Positions 23,378-32,207 of a stretch of 37,914 bases of DNA are shown here, piece by piece (the stretch's first letter is position 1; every line of letters begins with the position of its first letter). The DNA comes from an uncultured Alphaproteobacteria bacterium (lineage in GTDB: Bacteria; Pseudomonadota; Alphaproteobacteria; RF32; CAG-239): assembly GCA_944390885.1 (NCBI GenBank), contig CALXRP010000020.1, positions 1 to 37,914 of the forward strand. The letters are read 5' to 3'. Under the pieces are notes generated by a model, which saw only the letters and a list, made by a program, of their open reading frames with translations, made no database searches and had not been told where the DNA came from. A program made the position numbers and the translations under genes.

Positions 23378-24844
23378 ATGGCTGAAGAAGCATTATTAGA
23401 CACTGAAAGCTCGGTACAAGATCAATGGGGGCAGATTTGCAGCCAGTTGAAAAACGAAGTCGGCGAAACTGCTTTTGAAAGTTGGTTGAAGCCGTTGACT
23501 CCGGGGACGTTTAATAACGGTGTTATGAATATTTGCGTGCCGACCAGATTTATGCGAAATTGGGTTATTACGCATTACAGCGAGAGAATCCATAAAATCT
23601 GGGAAAAGAAAAATCCGGCAATCCGCGAAGTCAATTTTGTTGTTCAGGCCATGCAAGAAAGCGGCGTTGCAACAGCCGGCACGGGAATGTATACACCATC
23701 CTGCCGCTCGCTTTTGAAAAAGATTTCTTCAAGTCCGGCACCACAAAACATTTATCAATCCGGCGTTAATTCGTTAAACGCCAACAGCAACGAGTTTGTT
23801 GCCGGAAATACCGATCAGTCACTTTCGGTTCCGTTAAATCCGCAATTTACTTTTGATAATTTTGTCGTCGGTAAGACTAATGAATTTGCTTATGCCGCTG
23901 CCCGGAAAGTTGCCGAATCCAGAAATGTTTCGTTTAATCCGTTGTTTTTATATTCCGGTGTCGGCCTTGGGAAAACCCACTTGATGCATGCTATTGCATG
24001 GCACATTAAACAGCAGGATCCGACCAGAAATATCGTATATCTCTCCGCCGAAAAATTTATGTATAAATTCGTACGGGCTCTGCGTTATAAAGATACGACA
24101 GCTTTCAAAGAACAGTTCCGTTCGGTTGACGTTTTGATGGTGGACGACGTTCAATTTATGGGCGGAAAAGACACCACTCAGGAAGAGTTCTTTTACACCT
24201 TTAATTCTCTGATTGAAGAAGGACGCCAGATTATTATTTCCGCGGATAAATCTCCGGCAGATTTGGAAGGAATCGAAACGCGCCTGCGCTCCCGTCTCGG
24301 TTGCGGTCTGGTTGCCGACATTCATCCGACGGATTTTGATCTGCGTATCGGTATTCTGGAAAATAAGGCTCGTCAGCTCGGTGTTGAGCTTCCGCAAAAG
24401 GTTTCAGAATTTCTGGCTCAGAAAATCACATCTAATATTCGCGAACTGGAAGGTGCTTTGCGTCGGGTTGTTGCCCATTCGCAGCTGCTTTCCGACAAGG
24501 AAATTACGCTGGATATGACGCAGGATGTTTTGAAAGATATGCTGCGCTCTTATGACAAGCGGACAACGATTGACGAGATTCAGAAAAAAGTTGCCGAATA
24601 CTTCAATATTTCGGTCAAAGAAATGCAATCTTCCCGCCGGGCTCGTACGGTTGCCCGCCCGCGTCAGATTGCCATGTATCTGGCCAAACAGCTAACTTCG
24701 CGTTCTCTGCCGGAAATCGGCCGCAAATTTGACCGCGACCATACAACGGTCATGCACGCCGTTCGTAAGGTGGAAGAGCTGGTTTTAGAAGACTCTTCCC
24801 TGGCTGAGAATGTTGATACCTTGAGAAGAATTCTCGAAGCTTAA
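23378..24844 (+). CDS. dnaA: Chromosomal replication initiator protein DnaA
   Basis: A 488-residue DnaA. Domain I (WGQICSQLKNEVGETAF, FESWLKPLTP), a variable linker to about 155, and the AAA+ domain (FDNFVVGKTNEFAYAAARKV; Walker A GVGLGKT at 194-200; Walker B VLMVDDVQFMGGKDTTQEEF). C-terminal helix-turn-helix domain with the signature ARPRQIAMYLAKQLTSRSLP and DRDHTTVMHAVRK. It binds DnaA boxes at oriC and opens DNA. GGGGAGAG lies just before the ATG. A terminator and a 210-bp gap separate it from dnaN. Confidence 0.98.
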   Translation: MAEEALLDTESSVQDQWGQICSQLKNEVGETAFESWLKPLTPGTFNNGVMNICVPTRFMRNWVITHYSERIHKIWEKKNPAIREVNFVVQAMQESGVATAGTGMYTPSCRSLLKKISSSPAPQNIYQSGVNSLNANSNEFVAGNTDQSLSVPLNPQFTFDNFVVGKTNEFAYAAARKVAESRNVSFNPLFLYSGVGLGKTHLMHAIAWHIKQQDPTRNIVYLSAEKFMYKFVRALRYKDTTAFKEQFRSVDVLMVDDVQFMGGKDTTQEEFFYTFNSLIEEGRQIIISADKSPADLEGIETRLRSRLGCGLVADIHPTDFDLRIGILENKARQLGVELPQKVSEFLAQKITSNIRELEGALRRVVAHSQLLSDKEITLDMTQDVLKDMLRSYDKRTTIDEIQKKVAEYFNISVKEMQSSRRARTVARPRQIAMYLAKQLTSRSLPEIGRKFDRDHTTVMHAVRKVEELVLEDSSLAENVDTLRRILEA

Positions 24845-24870
24845 TTTACTTGTTGACTTTCGACTAACAT

Positions 24871-24903
24871 AACGCCCGGTGCTAAAAAACCGGGCGTTTT
24901 TCT
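24871..24903 (+). terminator. dnaA terminator
   Basis: AACGCCCGG and CCGGGCGTT pair across a 10-base loop, followed by a T run. Confidence 0.9.
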
Positions 24904-24975
24904 TATGTCGAAGATCAAAATACGACAGCTCCCGCCAAGCAGCAAAAAATAAAATCGAATCCATTAAAAAACTTG

Positions 24976-25006
24976 TTGACGACTCCGTGTTTGGACTTCT
25001 TATTTT
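24976..25006 (+). promoter_or_regulatory. Possible dnaN promoter
   Basis: TTGACG at 24976-24981 with a poor -10 (CTTATT/TATTTT at 24999-25006). A GACTC site overlaps the spacer at 24981. Weak evidence, offered because the strong upstream terminator implies dnaN needs its own promoter. Confidence 0.3.
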
Positions 25007-25054
25007 GCAAGTTTGTGCTAGACTTTGAAAAAATGTTTTATATAGGAAGTGAAA

Positions 25055-26173
25055 ATGAAATTTACTATTGAACGTGCAAGTTTGTTAAAAACGCTCAGCC
25101 ATATGCAGAGCATTGTTGAAAAAAGAAATACCATTCCGGTTCTTTCCAATGTCAGAATCGAAGCTTTGAGCAGCGAAATCAGCTTTAAGGCAACCGATAT
25201 GGACACCGAAATTACCGAAATCGTCGATGCCAATATCAGCGAGGCCGGCGCAACGACAGCTCCGGCTCATATGTTGTATGACATTGTCCGTAAACTTTCC
25301 GACGGCTCGGAAGTCGAACTTACTTTTCCTGACGAGAAAGGACAGCTCACAATTGCTTCCGGACGTTCAAAATTCGCTTTGTCGACAATCGGGGTTGAGG
25401 ATTTTCCGGTTATTTCCGGCGACAAACTGCCGATAAACTTTGTTATGGACAAAGAAGAACTGAAAGACGTTATTGACAGAACAAAATTTGCGGTATCAAC
25501 CGAAGAAACAAGATATTATCTGAACGGCGTTTATATGCATGCCAAAAAAGAAGGCGAAGCCAAAGTTTTGCGTGCCGTGGCAACGGACGGCCACCGTCTG
25601 GCCTGCGTTGAATCGCCGCTGCCGGAAGGCGCCGAAGAACTTGCCGGCGTGATTATTCCGCGCAAAACGATTACCGAAATCAGAAAGCTTTTGGATGACA
25701 ATAATGCCGAAAAGGTTAATGTTTCCATGTCTGACAATAAAGTCCGCTTTGCATTGGATGATGTTACGCTGACTTCTAAGCTGATTGACGGAACTTATCC
25801 GGATTATGAGCGCGTTATTCCGACAGATAACGACAAGAATCTGGAAATCGGCGTTAAAGAACTTTCTTCCGCCGTTGATCGTGTTTCCGTTGTTGCCGAA
25901 AGAACACGCGCCATCAAGATGCTGACAGGAACAAACAAAGTTACCATTATTACGTCCAGCCCTGATTTGGGCAGTGCATCGGAAGATCTGGAAGCCAAAT
26001 ACGAAGGGGAATCGCTTGAGATTGGTTATAATTTCCGTTATCTGCTGGATATTCTGCAAGAGATTAAAGGAGATGCCGTCCGGATTTCCTTTACAGACGG
26101 AACTTCTCCTTCCGTTATTCATGATACTTCGGATTCCAGTGCAATTTACGTTCTGATGCCGATGAGGGTATAA
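25055..26173 (+). CDS. dnaN: DNA polymerase III beta subunit (sliding clamp)
   Basis: A 372-residue beta clamp. It opens MKFTIERASLLKTLSHMQS and has the three-domain DnaN layout: FKATDMDTEI, KFAVSTEETRYYLNGVYMH, ATDGHRLACVE, LIDGTYPDYERVIP, and the C-terminal VLMPMRV. It encircles DNA and tethers Pol III. ATG 25055 fits AGGAAG 5 nt upstream; an in-frame GTG at 25049 overlaps that site. recF follows after 9 bp. Confidence 0.98.
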   Translation: MKFTIERASLLKTLSHMQSIVEKRNTIPVLSNVRIEALSSEISFKATDMDTEITEIVDANISEAGATTAPAHMLYDIVRKLSDGSEVELTFPDEKGQLTIASGRSKFALSTIGVEDFPVISGDKLPINFVMDKEELKDVIDRTKFAVSTEETRYYLNGVYMHAKKEGEAKVLRAVATDGHRLACVESPLPEGAEELAGVIIPRKTITEIRKLLDDNNAEKVNVSMSDNKVRFALDDVTLTSKLIDGTYPDYERVIPTDNDKNLEIGVKELSSAVDRVSVVAERTRAIKMLTGTNKVTIITSSPDLGSASEDLEAKYEGESLEIGYNFRYLLDILQEIKGDAVRISFTDGTSPSVIHDTSDSSAIYVLMPMRV

Positions 26174-26182
26174 TTTGGCAGA

Positions 26183-27406
26183 ATGAATGTTCCGGCTTTA
26201 AAAATCCAGAATCAGACAGTTGAAAAGTCAGGTATTATCCGCCTGACTTTAACTGACTTCAGGAATTATCCGTTTTTACGGATAGAAGCGCCGTTAAAAC
26301 CGGTTATTGTTACCGGAGAAAACGGAGCCGGCAAAACAAATATTCTGGAGGCGATTTCTTTTCTGACCCCCGGGCGGGGACTGCGCGGTGCCAGGCTGGC
26401 CGACATTAAGCGCATAACGCCGGCTTTGGTTACCAGTGAATATCAGCCGACGGAAATTGCCAACACAAGTTGGGCGGTTTCGGCTACCGTTCAGCAAGGG
26501 GAAGACGAGATTGACATCGGGACGGCGGCCGAAAAATCCGTTCGGGAAACCAGCGATGACGATGTTAAAAGTTTTGAGCGCAGAATCGTTAAAATAAACA
26601 ATCAAAAAGTTTCTTCACAAGCAGAACTCGGCGCTTATTTTTCCGCCGTCTGGCTCACACCGCAGATGGATCGGCTTTTCCGAGGCGGATCTCAGCCACG
26701 ACGGAGTTTTCTGGATCGGCTGGTTTATGCTTTTGATTTGGAACATGCCAAACGGACGGCTTCTTTTGAACATTTGTACCGGGAATGGTATCAGCTGCTT
26801 AAATCCGGTCGGCATGACAATACCTGGTTGTCTTCGCTGGAAGAGCAAATGGCCGGCCTCGGCGTGGCGATTGCGGCAGCGCGGCGGGAGCAGATTGCCA
26901 AGCTGAATTCTTTTATTGAACACGAACCCGACGATATTTTTCCGAACGTCAGTATGGAGCTTGACGGTAAAATTGAAAAGCTGCTTGATAAAATGCCGGC
27001 CGTTGAGGTTGAAGATGCCTATATGCAGATGTTGAAATCCCAGCGCAAGAATGTGCTTTATAACGACACGGTTGACGGAATCAATCGCACGGATTTTAAG
27101 GTCTATTACAAAAAGAAAAGAATGCCTGCCGAACTCTGCTCCACTGGGGAGCAGAAGTCGTTGCTTATCAGCATCATTCTGGCGCAAAGCAAATGCCAAA
27201 CGCTGCATCAGGGATTTGCTCCTGTGCTGCTGCTGGACGAGGTGGCGGCTCATTTGGATGACGTTAAACGTGAGGCCTTGCTTGAGAAGCTCAGAGAGCT
27301 GCAAGTTCAGGCCTGGATTACCTCTACCGATCCGGAACTTTTTTCTTCCCTTACCGGAGAAGCTCTCTTTTTGAACGTGAAAAACAATCAGGTTTGCCGG
27401 TTATAA
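26183..27406 (+). CDS. recF: DNA replication and repair protein RecF
   Basis: A 407-residue SMC-like ATPase. LTLTDFRNYPFLRIEA opens the domain; Walker A is GENGAGKTN; FLTPGRGLRGARLADI and the AVWLTPQMDRLF block are typical. The signature STGEQKSLLISIILAQ and Walker B PVLLLDEVAAHLD close it. With RecO and RecR it loads RecA at gaps. The N-terminal 15 residues are an extension compared with most RecF. It is the third gene of dnaA-dnaN-recF; gyrB does not follow here. Confidence 0.96.
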   Translation: MNVPALKIQNQTVEKSGIIRLTLTDFRNYPFLRIEAPLKPVIVTGENGAGKTNILEAISFLTPGRGLRGARLADIKRITPALVTSEYQPTEIANTSWAVSATVQQGEDEIDIGTAAEKSVRETSDDDVKSFERRIVKINNQKVSSQAELGAYFSAVWLTPQMDRLFRGGSQPRRSFLDRLVYAFDLEHAKRTASFEHLYREWYQLLKSGRHDNTWLSSLEEQMAGLGVAIAAARREQIAKLNSFIEHEPDDIFPNVSMELDGKIEKLLDKMPAVEVEDAYMQMLKSQRKNVLYNDTVDGINRTDFKVYYKKKRMPAELCSTGEQKSLLISIILAQSKCQTLHQGFAPVLLLDEVAAHLDDVKREALLEKLRELQVQAWITSTDPELFSSLTGEALFLNVKNNQVCRL

Positions 27407-27483
27407 CGTCTTGACTCCGTTTGGTTTTTATTTATGATGAATAAAAAATAATTTTTATTCGTATAATTAAAATTTAATGCCTT

Positions 27484-27846
27484 ATGGATACAAGATTGTG
27501 GCTGGCGCTTATTTTGATAACGTCTTTTGCTCATTTTACGGCAAGTAATAACAGGATAGATTATACCGATTTTCCGAATATTCGGGTTCGTCTTTGTCGT
27601 TTTATTCAAGTTGTCGGAACAATTTGCGTTTTTATTTTTCCGTCGGAGATCTGGAAAAACGTGCTTTTAAACCGTTTCGGAGCGATTAACTTTTTTGGGT
27701 ATTATTTGTGTAATGCTGCTTGGGTTTTTATCGGATTTGCGCTTTGTGTCGGCATTTGGTATCTGGTTATTTATATCCTGAATACAACGGAAAAAGACCT
27801 GATCAAATGTATTTTGGGCTACAAGGACAAAAAATCGTCCGTTTAA
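27484..27846 (+). CDS. Small membrane protein, unknown
   Basis: A 120-residue protein with three likely membrane helices (about 3-20, 39-58, 70-98: FFGYYLCNAAWVFIGFALCV then GIWYLVIYIL). C-terminus is charged (KCILGYKDKKSSV). I do not recognise it. No clear Shine-Dalgarno. It lies 77 bp after recF and ends at a strong terminator. Confidence 0.65.
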   Translation: MDTRLWLALILITSFAHFTASNNRIDYTDFPNIRVRLCRFIQVVGTICVFIFPSEIWKNVLLNRFGAINFFGYYLCNAAWVFIGFALCVGIWYLVIYILNTTEKDLIKCILGYKDKKSSV

Positions 27847-27851
27847 TCAGA

Positions 27852-27888
27852 ACAAAAACCCGTCAGTTTGTATCTGGCGGGTTTTGTC
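27852..27888. terminator. Bidirectional terminator
   Basis: ACAAAAACCCGTCAG and CTGGCGGGTTTTGT pair with a 7-base loop, between the small membrane protein gene and the convergent HD gene. Confidence 0.88.
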
Positions 27889-27891
27889 TTG

Positions 27892-28908
27892 TCAGACAGC
27901 CTGTGCGGCTGAAATTTTCGGCGCTATGCGATATTCTTTAAACTTTGGCTGTCTGGTGATTTTGTCTTTATAACTTTTACTTAAATCCGACAAGCGCACG
28001 CAGCCGTTGCGAATGCAAACCAACGGATCGACTATCCGGTTTTTGATAAAGACCGGCTCAATGTCATCATTGGCATAATTGGCAAAACGTTCCGGCTCCA
28101 TTTGCAACAGCGAATAATAATACTGCAATTTGCTGTCTTGGCGCAAATGTTCTTTAATTTGATTAATGACATAATCATCATCGTGTTTGTAAAAATCCGA
28201 AAAATTTACGAACCCCTGCTCTATAGCCCGGCGAAACAGTTGGGCGGAAACAGAAAACATTACGGCAGAGGCCAGTCCGCTCCAGCAATTTTCATTCAGC
28301 CAGACAAAAGCGTTGGCATAGTGTAAAGCAGCCTCGGGACTGCTAAAAACAAAAGATCCGTCATAAACGGTCAGAGAGGTTATTATATGCTCGATCTGTT
28401 CTTGCTTCAGACATTGAAAAACAAGTGCCTGACGCAAAGTATAATCCAAACGGTCAGCGCAAATATCGGGGAGCTCATTTTCTTTGAGCGGAAAGTGACT
28501 GTCGTCCAAAATATAATCGACATCAAAACCGTGTTTTTGCAAAATCGGCGCCAAAGAGGAATTTTTGACAAAGCTTTCGTGGACTTTATCTTGTTCTCCC
28601 TGAACTTTCTGGCTTTCCGCGTCTTTTTTAATATAATCAATCGTATGAGAAAAGGCGGAATGAGAAACATCATGCAGCAAACCGGCAATCTGCTCCTCCA
28701 ACGGGGCTCCAAAACGACGGAGCAGCATAAAAACGCCGACAGAATGCACAAAACGGTTTACCTGTTCATGACGAAACCCCGGAACGGCAGGATAGTAACC
28801 GGCAGAAGAAATGTGTTTGAGGCGGTTGAGTTCGGGAGAAAGCAGAAGCTCCTGCAAAACAGGTTCCGTAATTGTTGTCCGTCCAAAAACGATATCTGAT
28901 AATTCCAT
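27892..28908 (-). CDS. HD-domain phosphohydrolase (COG1078-like)
   Basis: A 338-residue protein of the SAMHD1/dGTPase-like HD group. The metal ligands are visible: H in RFVHSVGV (about 55), HD in GLLHDVSHSAFSH (79-80) and D in CADRLDYTLR (about 152). The opening ITEPVLQELLLSPELNRLKHI, in two stretches, and GFRHEQVNR are typical of this family. Likely substrates are (d)NTPs or related nucleotides, but bacterial members vary. TTTTTATGG leads the start with AGGGAGC upstream. Cytoplasmic. Confidence 0.88.
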   Translation of the reverse strand: MELSDIVFGRTTITEPVLQELLLSPELNRLKHISSAGYYPAVPGFRHEQVNRFVHSVGVFMLLRRFGAPLEEQIAGLLHDVSHSAFSHTIDYIKKDAESQKVQGEQDKVHESFVKNSSLAPILQKHGFDVDYILDDSHFPLKENELPDICADRLDYTLRQALVFQCLKQEQIEHIITSLTVYDGSFVFSSPEAALHYANAFVWLNENCWSGLASAVMFSVSAQLFRRAIEQGFVNFSDFYKHDDDYVINQIKEHLRQDSKLQYYYSLLQMEPERFANYANDDIEPVFIKNRIVDPLVCIRNGCVRLSDLSKSYKDKITRQPKFKEYRIAPKISAAQAV

Positions 28909-29002
28909 AAAAAGCTCCCTGAATATAAGGTTATTTTAGGCAAAATCTGATGATAGTCAAGGTAATTTTACGAAAATTTGTCAAAATATTTACTTTTTTG
29001 GA

Positions 29003-29030
29003 TTGACTTTTTGCCATAAATCGCTAATAT
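29003..29030 (+). promoter_or_regulatory. Putative promoter of the outer-membrane protein gene
   Basis: TTGACT (29003-29008) and TAATAT (29025-29030), 16-bp spacer, 38 bp before the chosen ATG. Confidence 0.5.
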
Positions 29031-29067
29031 GCTTGTAAATAGTGATGTTTTTATGGGATATATCATA

Positions 29068-29670
29068 ATGAAAAAATTCCTTTTTTTGACAATTTCCCTG
29101 TTTGCCGGCGTTTTTTCTTTTTTGCCGGAAGCTTTAGCCATTAGGCCTTATATCGGATTTGATTATATGTATTCCGATTACAACTTTGATGATACAGAAG
29201 GAACAGATGGTCGTTGGTTGGAGCAGAAATTTAACGGCGGAGCGGCTTCTTTGGGTTTGGAACTGACCAAGAATCTGGCGATTGAGGGTTTTTATCAGAT
29301 GACTGACAGAAATAACTCTCATATCTCCGGTTTTAGAGTGGCTGGCGACAGATTGGAAACAAAGATGAAGCTACGTGCTTACGGTGCGGATATTGTTCGT
29401 ACGATTATTGATATGCATTATCTTGAGTTTTTTGGTTCTCTCGGCGTCGCCAGGTATGAAATGGATACAACAAGAACATATACGCTCGGCGGCGTGAGTG
29501 AAAAAGAAAAAATTTCTACCGATTTTGAGGCTCTGCGTCTCGGCGTCGGCGCCCAAATCAATATCACGCCGAATTATGCCATCCGCGGTATGTTCCGCTA
29601 TGCTTTGACCAACGTGACGGAAGTTGACGATATTAAAGAGCTGACTGTCGGTCTGCGTTTTTACTTTTAA
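29068..29670 (+). CDS. Outer-membrane beta-barrel protein (OmpW/opacity-like)
   Basis: A 200-residue protein with a signal peptide (KKFLFLTISLFAGVFSFLPEALA) and a mature part of alternating strands: RPYIGFDYMYSDY, AASLGLELTKNLAIEGFYQ, LRAYGADIVRTI, YLEFFGSLGVARYEM, LRLGVGAQINITPNYAIRG, in short strands, ending ELTVGLRFYF with the terminal aromatic residue used by the BAM machinery. This fits an 8-stranded barrel of the opacity/OMP_b-brl type. The start ATG 29068 opens the signal peptide; in-frame ATGs at 29029 and 29053 are upstream. A terminator follows. Confidence 0.8.
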   Translation: MKKFLFLTISLFAGVFSFLPEALAIRPYIGFDYMYSDYNFDDTEGTDGRWLEQKFNGGAASLGLELTKNLAIEGFYQMTDRNNSHISGFRVAGDRLETKMKLRAYGADIVRTIIDMHYLEFFGSLGVARYEMDTTRTYTLGGVSEKEKISTDFEALRLGVGAQINITPNYAIRGMFRYALTNVTEVDDIKELTVGLRFYF

Positions 29671-29719
29671 TTATCGGGAGCCAAAATATATGGTTCTTTT
29701 TCAGAATATTACGAAAAGA

Positions 29720-29760
29720 AACTGCCGACTTTGCCATCGGCAGTTCTTCTGCTCTTTTTT
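29720..29760 (+). terminator. Terminator of the outer-membrane protein gene
   Basis: AACTGCCGA (29720-29728) and TCGGCAGTT (29737-29745) pair, with a T-rich run ending at 29760. Confidence 0.8.
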
Positions 29761-30781
29761 ATTTTAATTTGTTATATTCCGCATCGGAGACCGCTTCCAG
29801 CCATTCGCTCGAAGCTCCTTCTGCCGGAACGGAAATCGCAATATGCGTAAACCAGCTGTCTTTGGCCGCACCGTGCCAATGTTTTACACCTTCCGGAATC
29901 TCAACAACATCTCCCGGTTTCAGCTCCTGAGCCGGTTTTCCCCATTCCTGATACCAGCCGCGGCCGGAAACAACCAGCAGCGTTTGGCCGGTTTTGTGGT
30001 GAATATGCCAGTTGTTGCGGCATTTCGGCTCAAACGTAACATTTGAGGCGCTGATCCCTTCTTTGGCCAAGGGCTGCAGATAGCTTTTGCCGATGAAGTA
30101 TTTGGCAAAAGCCGTGTTTTCATTACCGAATCCGAACAGAACATTTTGTGCGCCCGTACGGTCGGCAATTTCCAAAATCTCGGCAATTTGTTCATCAGTC
30201 AGGCCGTTATGTTTGCCGACATTAATATGGCTTTTCAGCTGACTGTCAACATTTGTCAGAGAAGCCAGCATCGCAACCGTTGCCAGCTCTCTGGTCTGCC
30301 AATCGACATTATCCCGGGCAAAGATATCGCCAAATAAATGGGCTTTTAAGAATTCGTCAATTGCCGGAGCAAAATCATAAATTTTACCCTGTACCTGCGC
30401 ACCAACAAGTTTTGTCTGATTGTTGGCGCCATATTCAAGGCTGCTGCCCTGCGGTTTTGCTCCCGGCAGGCGGCCTTGTTCATCTTTATTGCCGCGTTCG
30501 TCAACAACCTGCATTAACGTGTTTAAGGCATTCAGGCTGCGCGGGAAACCGCAGTAAGCATAAGCCTGTACCAAAATTTCCTTAAATTCGTTGACCGTTA
30601 CGCCGGCGTCCAAACCTTCTGCCAGCGCCTGTTTTAATCCGGCCTGATCTCCGCGGGCGGCATAAGACGCAGCAGTGGCGATTGATTTTTGTTTAGCATT
30701 TAAAGCATCGTTTGCCATGGCATTTCCTCCTAAAGACAATATAATTCCCAAAAACAGAGAAACCCAAAATTTTTTAATCAT
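29759..30781 (-). CDS. Exported CMD (AhpD-like) and cupin fusion protein
   Basis: A 340-residue fusion. A signal peptide (about 1-23, FWVSLFLGIILSLGGNAMA) is followed by two carboxymuconolactone decarboxylase-like segments (YAARGDQAGLKQALAEGL to NALNTLMQ; RELATVAMLASLTNVDSQL, HINVGKHNGLTDEQIAEIL). A C-terminal cupin has WHIHHKTGQTLLVVSGRGWYQ, in two stretches, and PGDVVEIPEGVKHWHGA, the metal-binding histidines of cupin_2, similar to mandelonitrile-lyase-type cupins. The substrate is unknown, with small organic molecules or peroxide likely. ATG 30781 fits AGGGAG upstream. It lies 11 bp after the flavoprotein gene in the same operon. Confidence 0.85.
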   Translation of the reverse strand: MIKKFWVSLFLGIILSLGGNAMANDALNAKQKSIATAASYAARGDQAGLKQALAEGLDAGVTVNEFKEILVQAYAYCGFPRSLNALNTLMQVVDERGNKDEQGRLPGAKPQGSSLEYGANNQTKLVGAQVQGKIYDFAPAIDEFLKAHLFGDIFARDNVDWQTRELATVAMLASLTNVDSQLKSHINVGKHNGLTDEQIAEILEIADRTGAQNVLFGFGNENTAFAKYFIGKSYLQPLAKEGISASNVTFEPKCRNNWHIHHKTGQTLLVVSGRGWYQEWGKPAQELKPGDVVEIPEGVKHWHGAAKDSWFTHIAISVPAEGASSEWLEAVSDAEYNKLK

Positions 30782-30792
30782 TGCAAAACTCC

Positions 30793-31425
30793 CTATCTGA
30801 TGAAGTTTGTAAATTCGACCTTTTCGGCGGCAGGCGGCAAGATACCGACTTTGGCCGCAGCTTCTTTGCATTTTAAGTGATAAGCCATATTCTTGGCCAA
30901 AATGCGCATATTCTGCATTCCTTCCTTATCCTGCCGGACTTCATCGGGAACGGCGCCGTGAACCATATTCCAATAACGGCCGGAGATGACCGGCATTTCC
31001 GCAATTTGGAAATATTTGTTAAGCTGATCTATGGTTGCCGTCGTTCCGGCACGCCGGGCGCTTACAATAACTGATCCGGGTTTGTGCCGAAAGATATCGC
31101 GGCCGGCCATAAATGCCGAAAAAAATGCCCGATCCAAAAACGGAACGGCAACACCGCTGGCAGAACCGTAGTGAACCGGCGAACCTATGATATAGCCGTC
31201 AAATTCTGCCGCTTTGTTTACAAATTCATTAACTTTGTCATCAATAACGCATTTGCCGAGTTTTGCACAAGCGCGGCAAGCCATACACGGACGGATAGCC
31301 TCCGTTCCGATGTGATAAATTTCCGAATCGATCCCCTCTTTGGCCAACTGATCGGCAATCTCTTTTAATGCCGTATAAGTACAGCCGTTTTTGTGCGGCG
31401 ACCCGTTAATCAACAGGACTTTCAT
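30793..31425 (-). CDS. NAD(P)H-dependent flavodoxin-fold reductase with Cys motif
   Basis: A 210-residue flavodoxin-fold protein. LINGSPHKNGCTYTAL is the FMN-binding start; GSPVHYGSASG and VSARRAGTTATIDQL are flavin-loop blocks. C-x2-C-x2-C-x5-C (CMACRACAKLGKC, about 47-59) resembles the motif in iron-sulfur flavoproteins, which can hold a 4Fe-4S cluster. It probably reduces quinones, nitro or other electrophiles with NAD(P)H. AAAGGAGA lies before the ATG. The exported CMD-cupin protein follows in the same operon. Confidence 0.88.
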   Translation of the reverse strand: MKVLLINGSPHKNGCTYTALKEIADQLAKEGIDSEIYHIGTEAIRPCMACRACAKLGKCVIDDKVNEFVNKAAEFDGYIIGSPVHYGSASGVAVPFLDRAFFSAFMAGRDIFRHKPGSVIVSARRAGTTATIDQLNKYFQIAEMPVISGRYWNMVHGAVPDEVRQDKEGMQNMRILAKNMAYHLKCKEAAAKVGILPPAAEKVEFTNFIR

Positions 31426-31615
31426 ATTTTTCTCCTTTGTTTTTTAGCAGACATTTTACAGTTTAACGGCAAAAAAATAATTCCGCCAGATATAAAGCTC
31501 TCAAATAATTGCCTGATTCTATCATGGGCCTTTTTACAATAAAAAAATTCTTTTCTCCGATAACGTAAATTTAACTTGCTTTTTATTTTTTTTGATTATA
31601 ATTCAAAATCAGGTT

Positions 31616-31692
31616 GTCAGCGTAGCTCATCAGGATAGAGCACCGGTTTCCTAAACCGGGGGTAGTGGGTTCGAGTCCCGCCGCTGACGCCA
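31616..31692 (+). tRNA. tRNA-Arg (anticodon CCU)
   Basis: A 77-nt cloverleaf. GTCAGCG pairs with CGCTGAC in the acceptor stem; anticodon arm CCGGT-TTCCTAA-ACCGG gives CCU, reading AGG. T-loop TTCGAGT. CCA is encoded. No downstream duplication is seen here, unlike the two other tRNA genes. Confidence 0.95.
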
Positions 31693-31800
31693 TTTGTTTG
31701 GGAACAATGCCGTTGTTCTGACAAAATTTATCACAGCATTTTGCCGCCGTAAAAAAACTGTTGCAAAAATTTTTAGTTTAATATAAGTTAGCGTCAGTTT

Positions 31801-31891
31801 GGATAGATGGCCGAGTGGTCGAAGGCGCACGATTGGAAATCGTGTGTACCCCCAAAGGGTACCGTGGGTTCGAATCCCACTCTATCCGCCA
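31801..31891 (+). tRNA. tRNA-Ser (anticodon GGA)
   Basis: A 91-nt class II tRNA. GGATAGA pairs with TCTATCC; anticodon arm CGAT-TTGGAAA-like loop gives GGA, reading UCC/UCU. A long variable arm (TACCCCCAAAGGGTA) is typical for Ser. The T-arm GTGGG-TTCGAAT-CCCAC is perfect. CCA is encoded. A terminator and a duplicated 3' end follow. Confidence 0.95.
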
Positions 31892-32121
31892 TTTACAAGA
31901 AAGCCCTCCCTTGCGGAGGGTTTTGTTGTAAATGATGAGGATGGGCGGATTTGAACCCACGGGAAAGTGGGTTTGACTACCAGCAATAGGCGGGACGCGG
32001 GTACCGCCGATTTTGCCGTCAGGCAAAAATTGCGCCCGTGCAACTTGAACAAAGTGAAAGTAATCCCACTCTATCCGCCATTTTACAAAAAGCCCTCCTT
32101 TGTGGAGGGTTTTGTTATTTG
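31873..32121 (+). repeat. Direct duplication of tRNA-Ser 3' end plus terminator
   Basis: The last 19 nt of tRNA-Ser (AATCCCACTCTATCCGCCA, 31873-31891) and its terminator recur at 32062-32121 with a period of 189 bp. The spacer includes GGGCGGATTTGAACCCAC at 31945, whose reverse complement looks like a tRNA T-arm. The duplicated end lacks the rest of the tRNA. Such a 3'-end copy is the footprint left when an element integrates into a tRNA gene, but no integrase is seen. Together with the region to 32207 this is the only content of the 316-bp gap. Confidence 0.75.
31901..31926 (+). terminator. tRNA-Ser terminator
   Basis: CCCTCC (31904-31909) and GGAGGG (31915-31920) with TTTTG after. A second copy lies at 32093-32113. 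Confidence 0.8.
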
Positions 32122-32207
32122 AAAAAATATCTTTCCTTATATTTACTCCATCATGGAATTATGCTAAAATTTTTTTATTGAGAACATAAATGAGCTGGAG
32201 AAAAATT

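Noticed and set aside
25496..26122. 208-residue minus-strand frame
   Set aside because: It is a shadow of dnaN.
31778..32026. 82-residue minus-strand frame with EWDSNPRYPLGVHTIS
   Set aside because: It is the antisense of tRNA-Ser and its downstream repeat; no ribosome-binding site or conserved domain.
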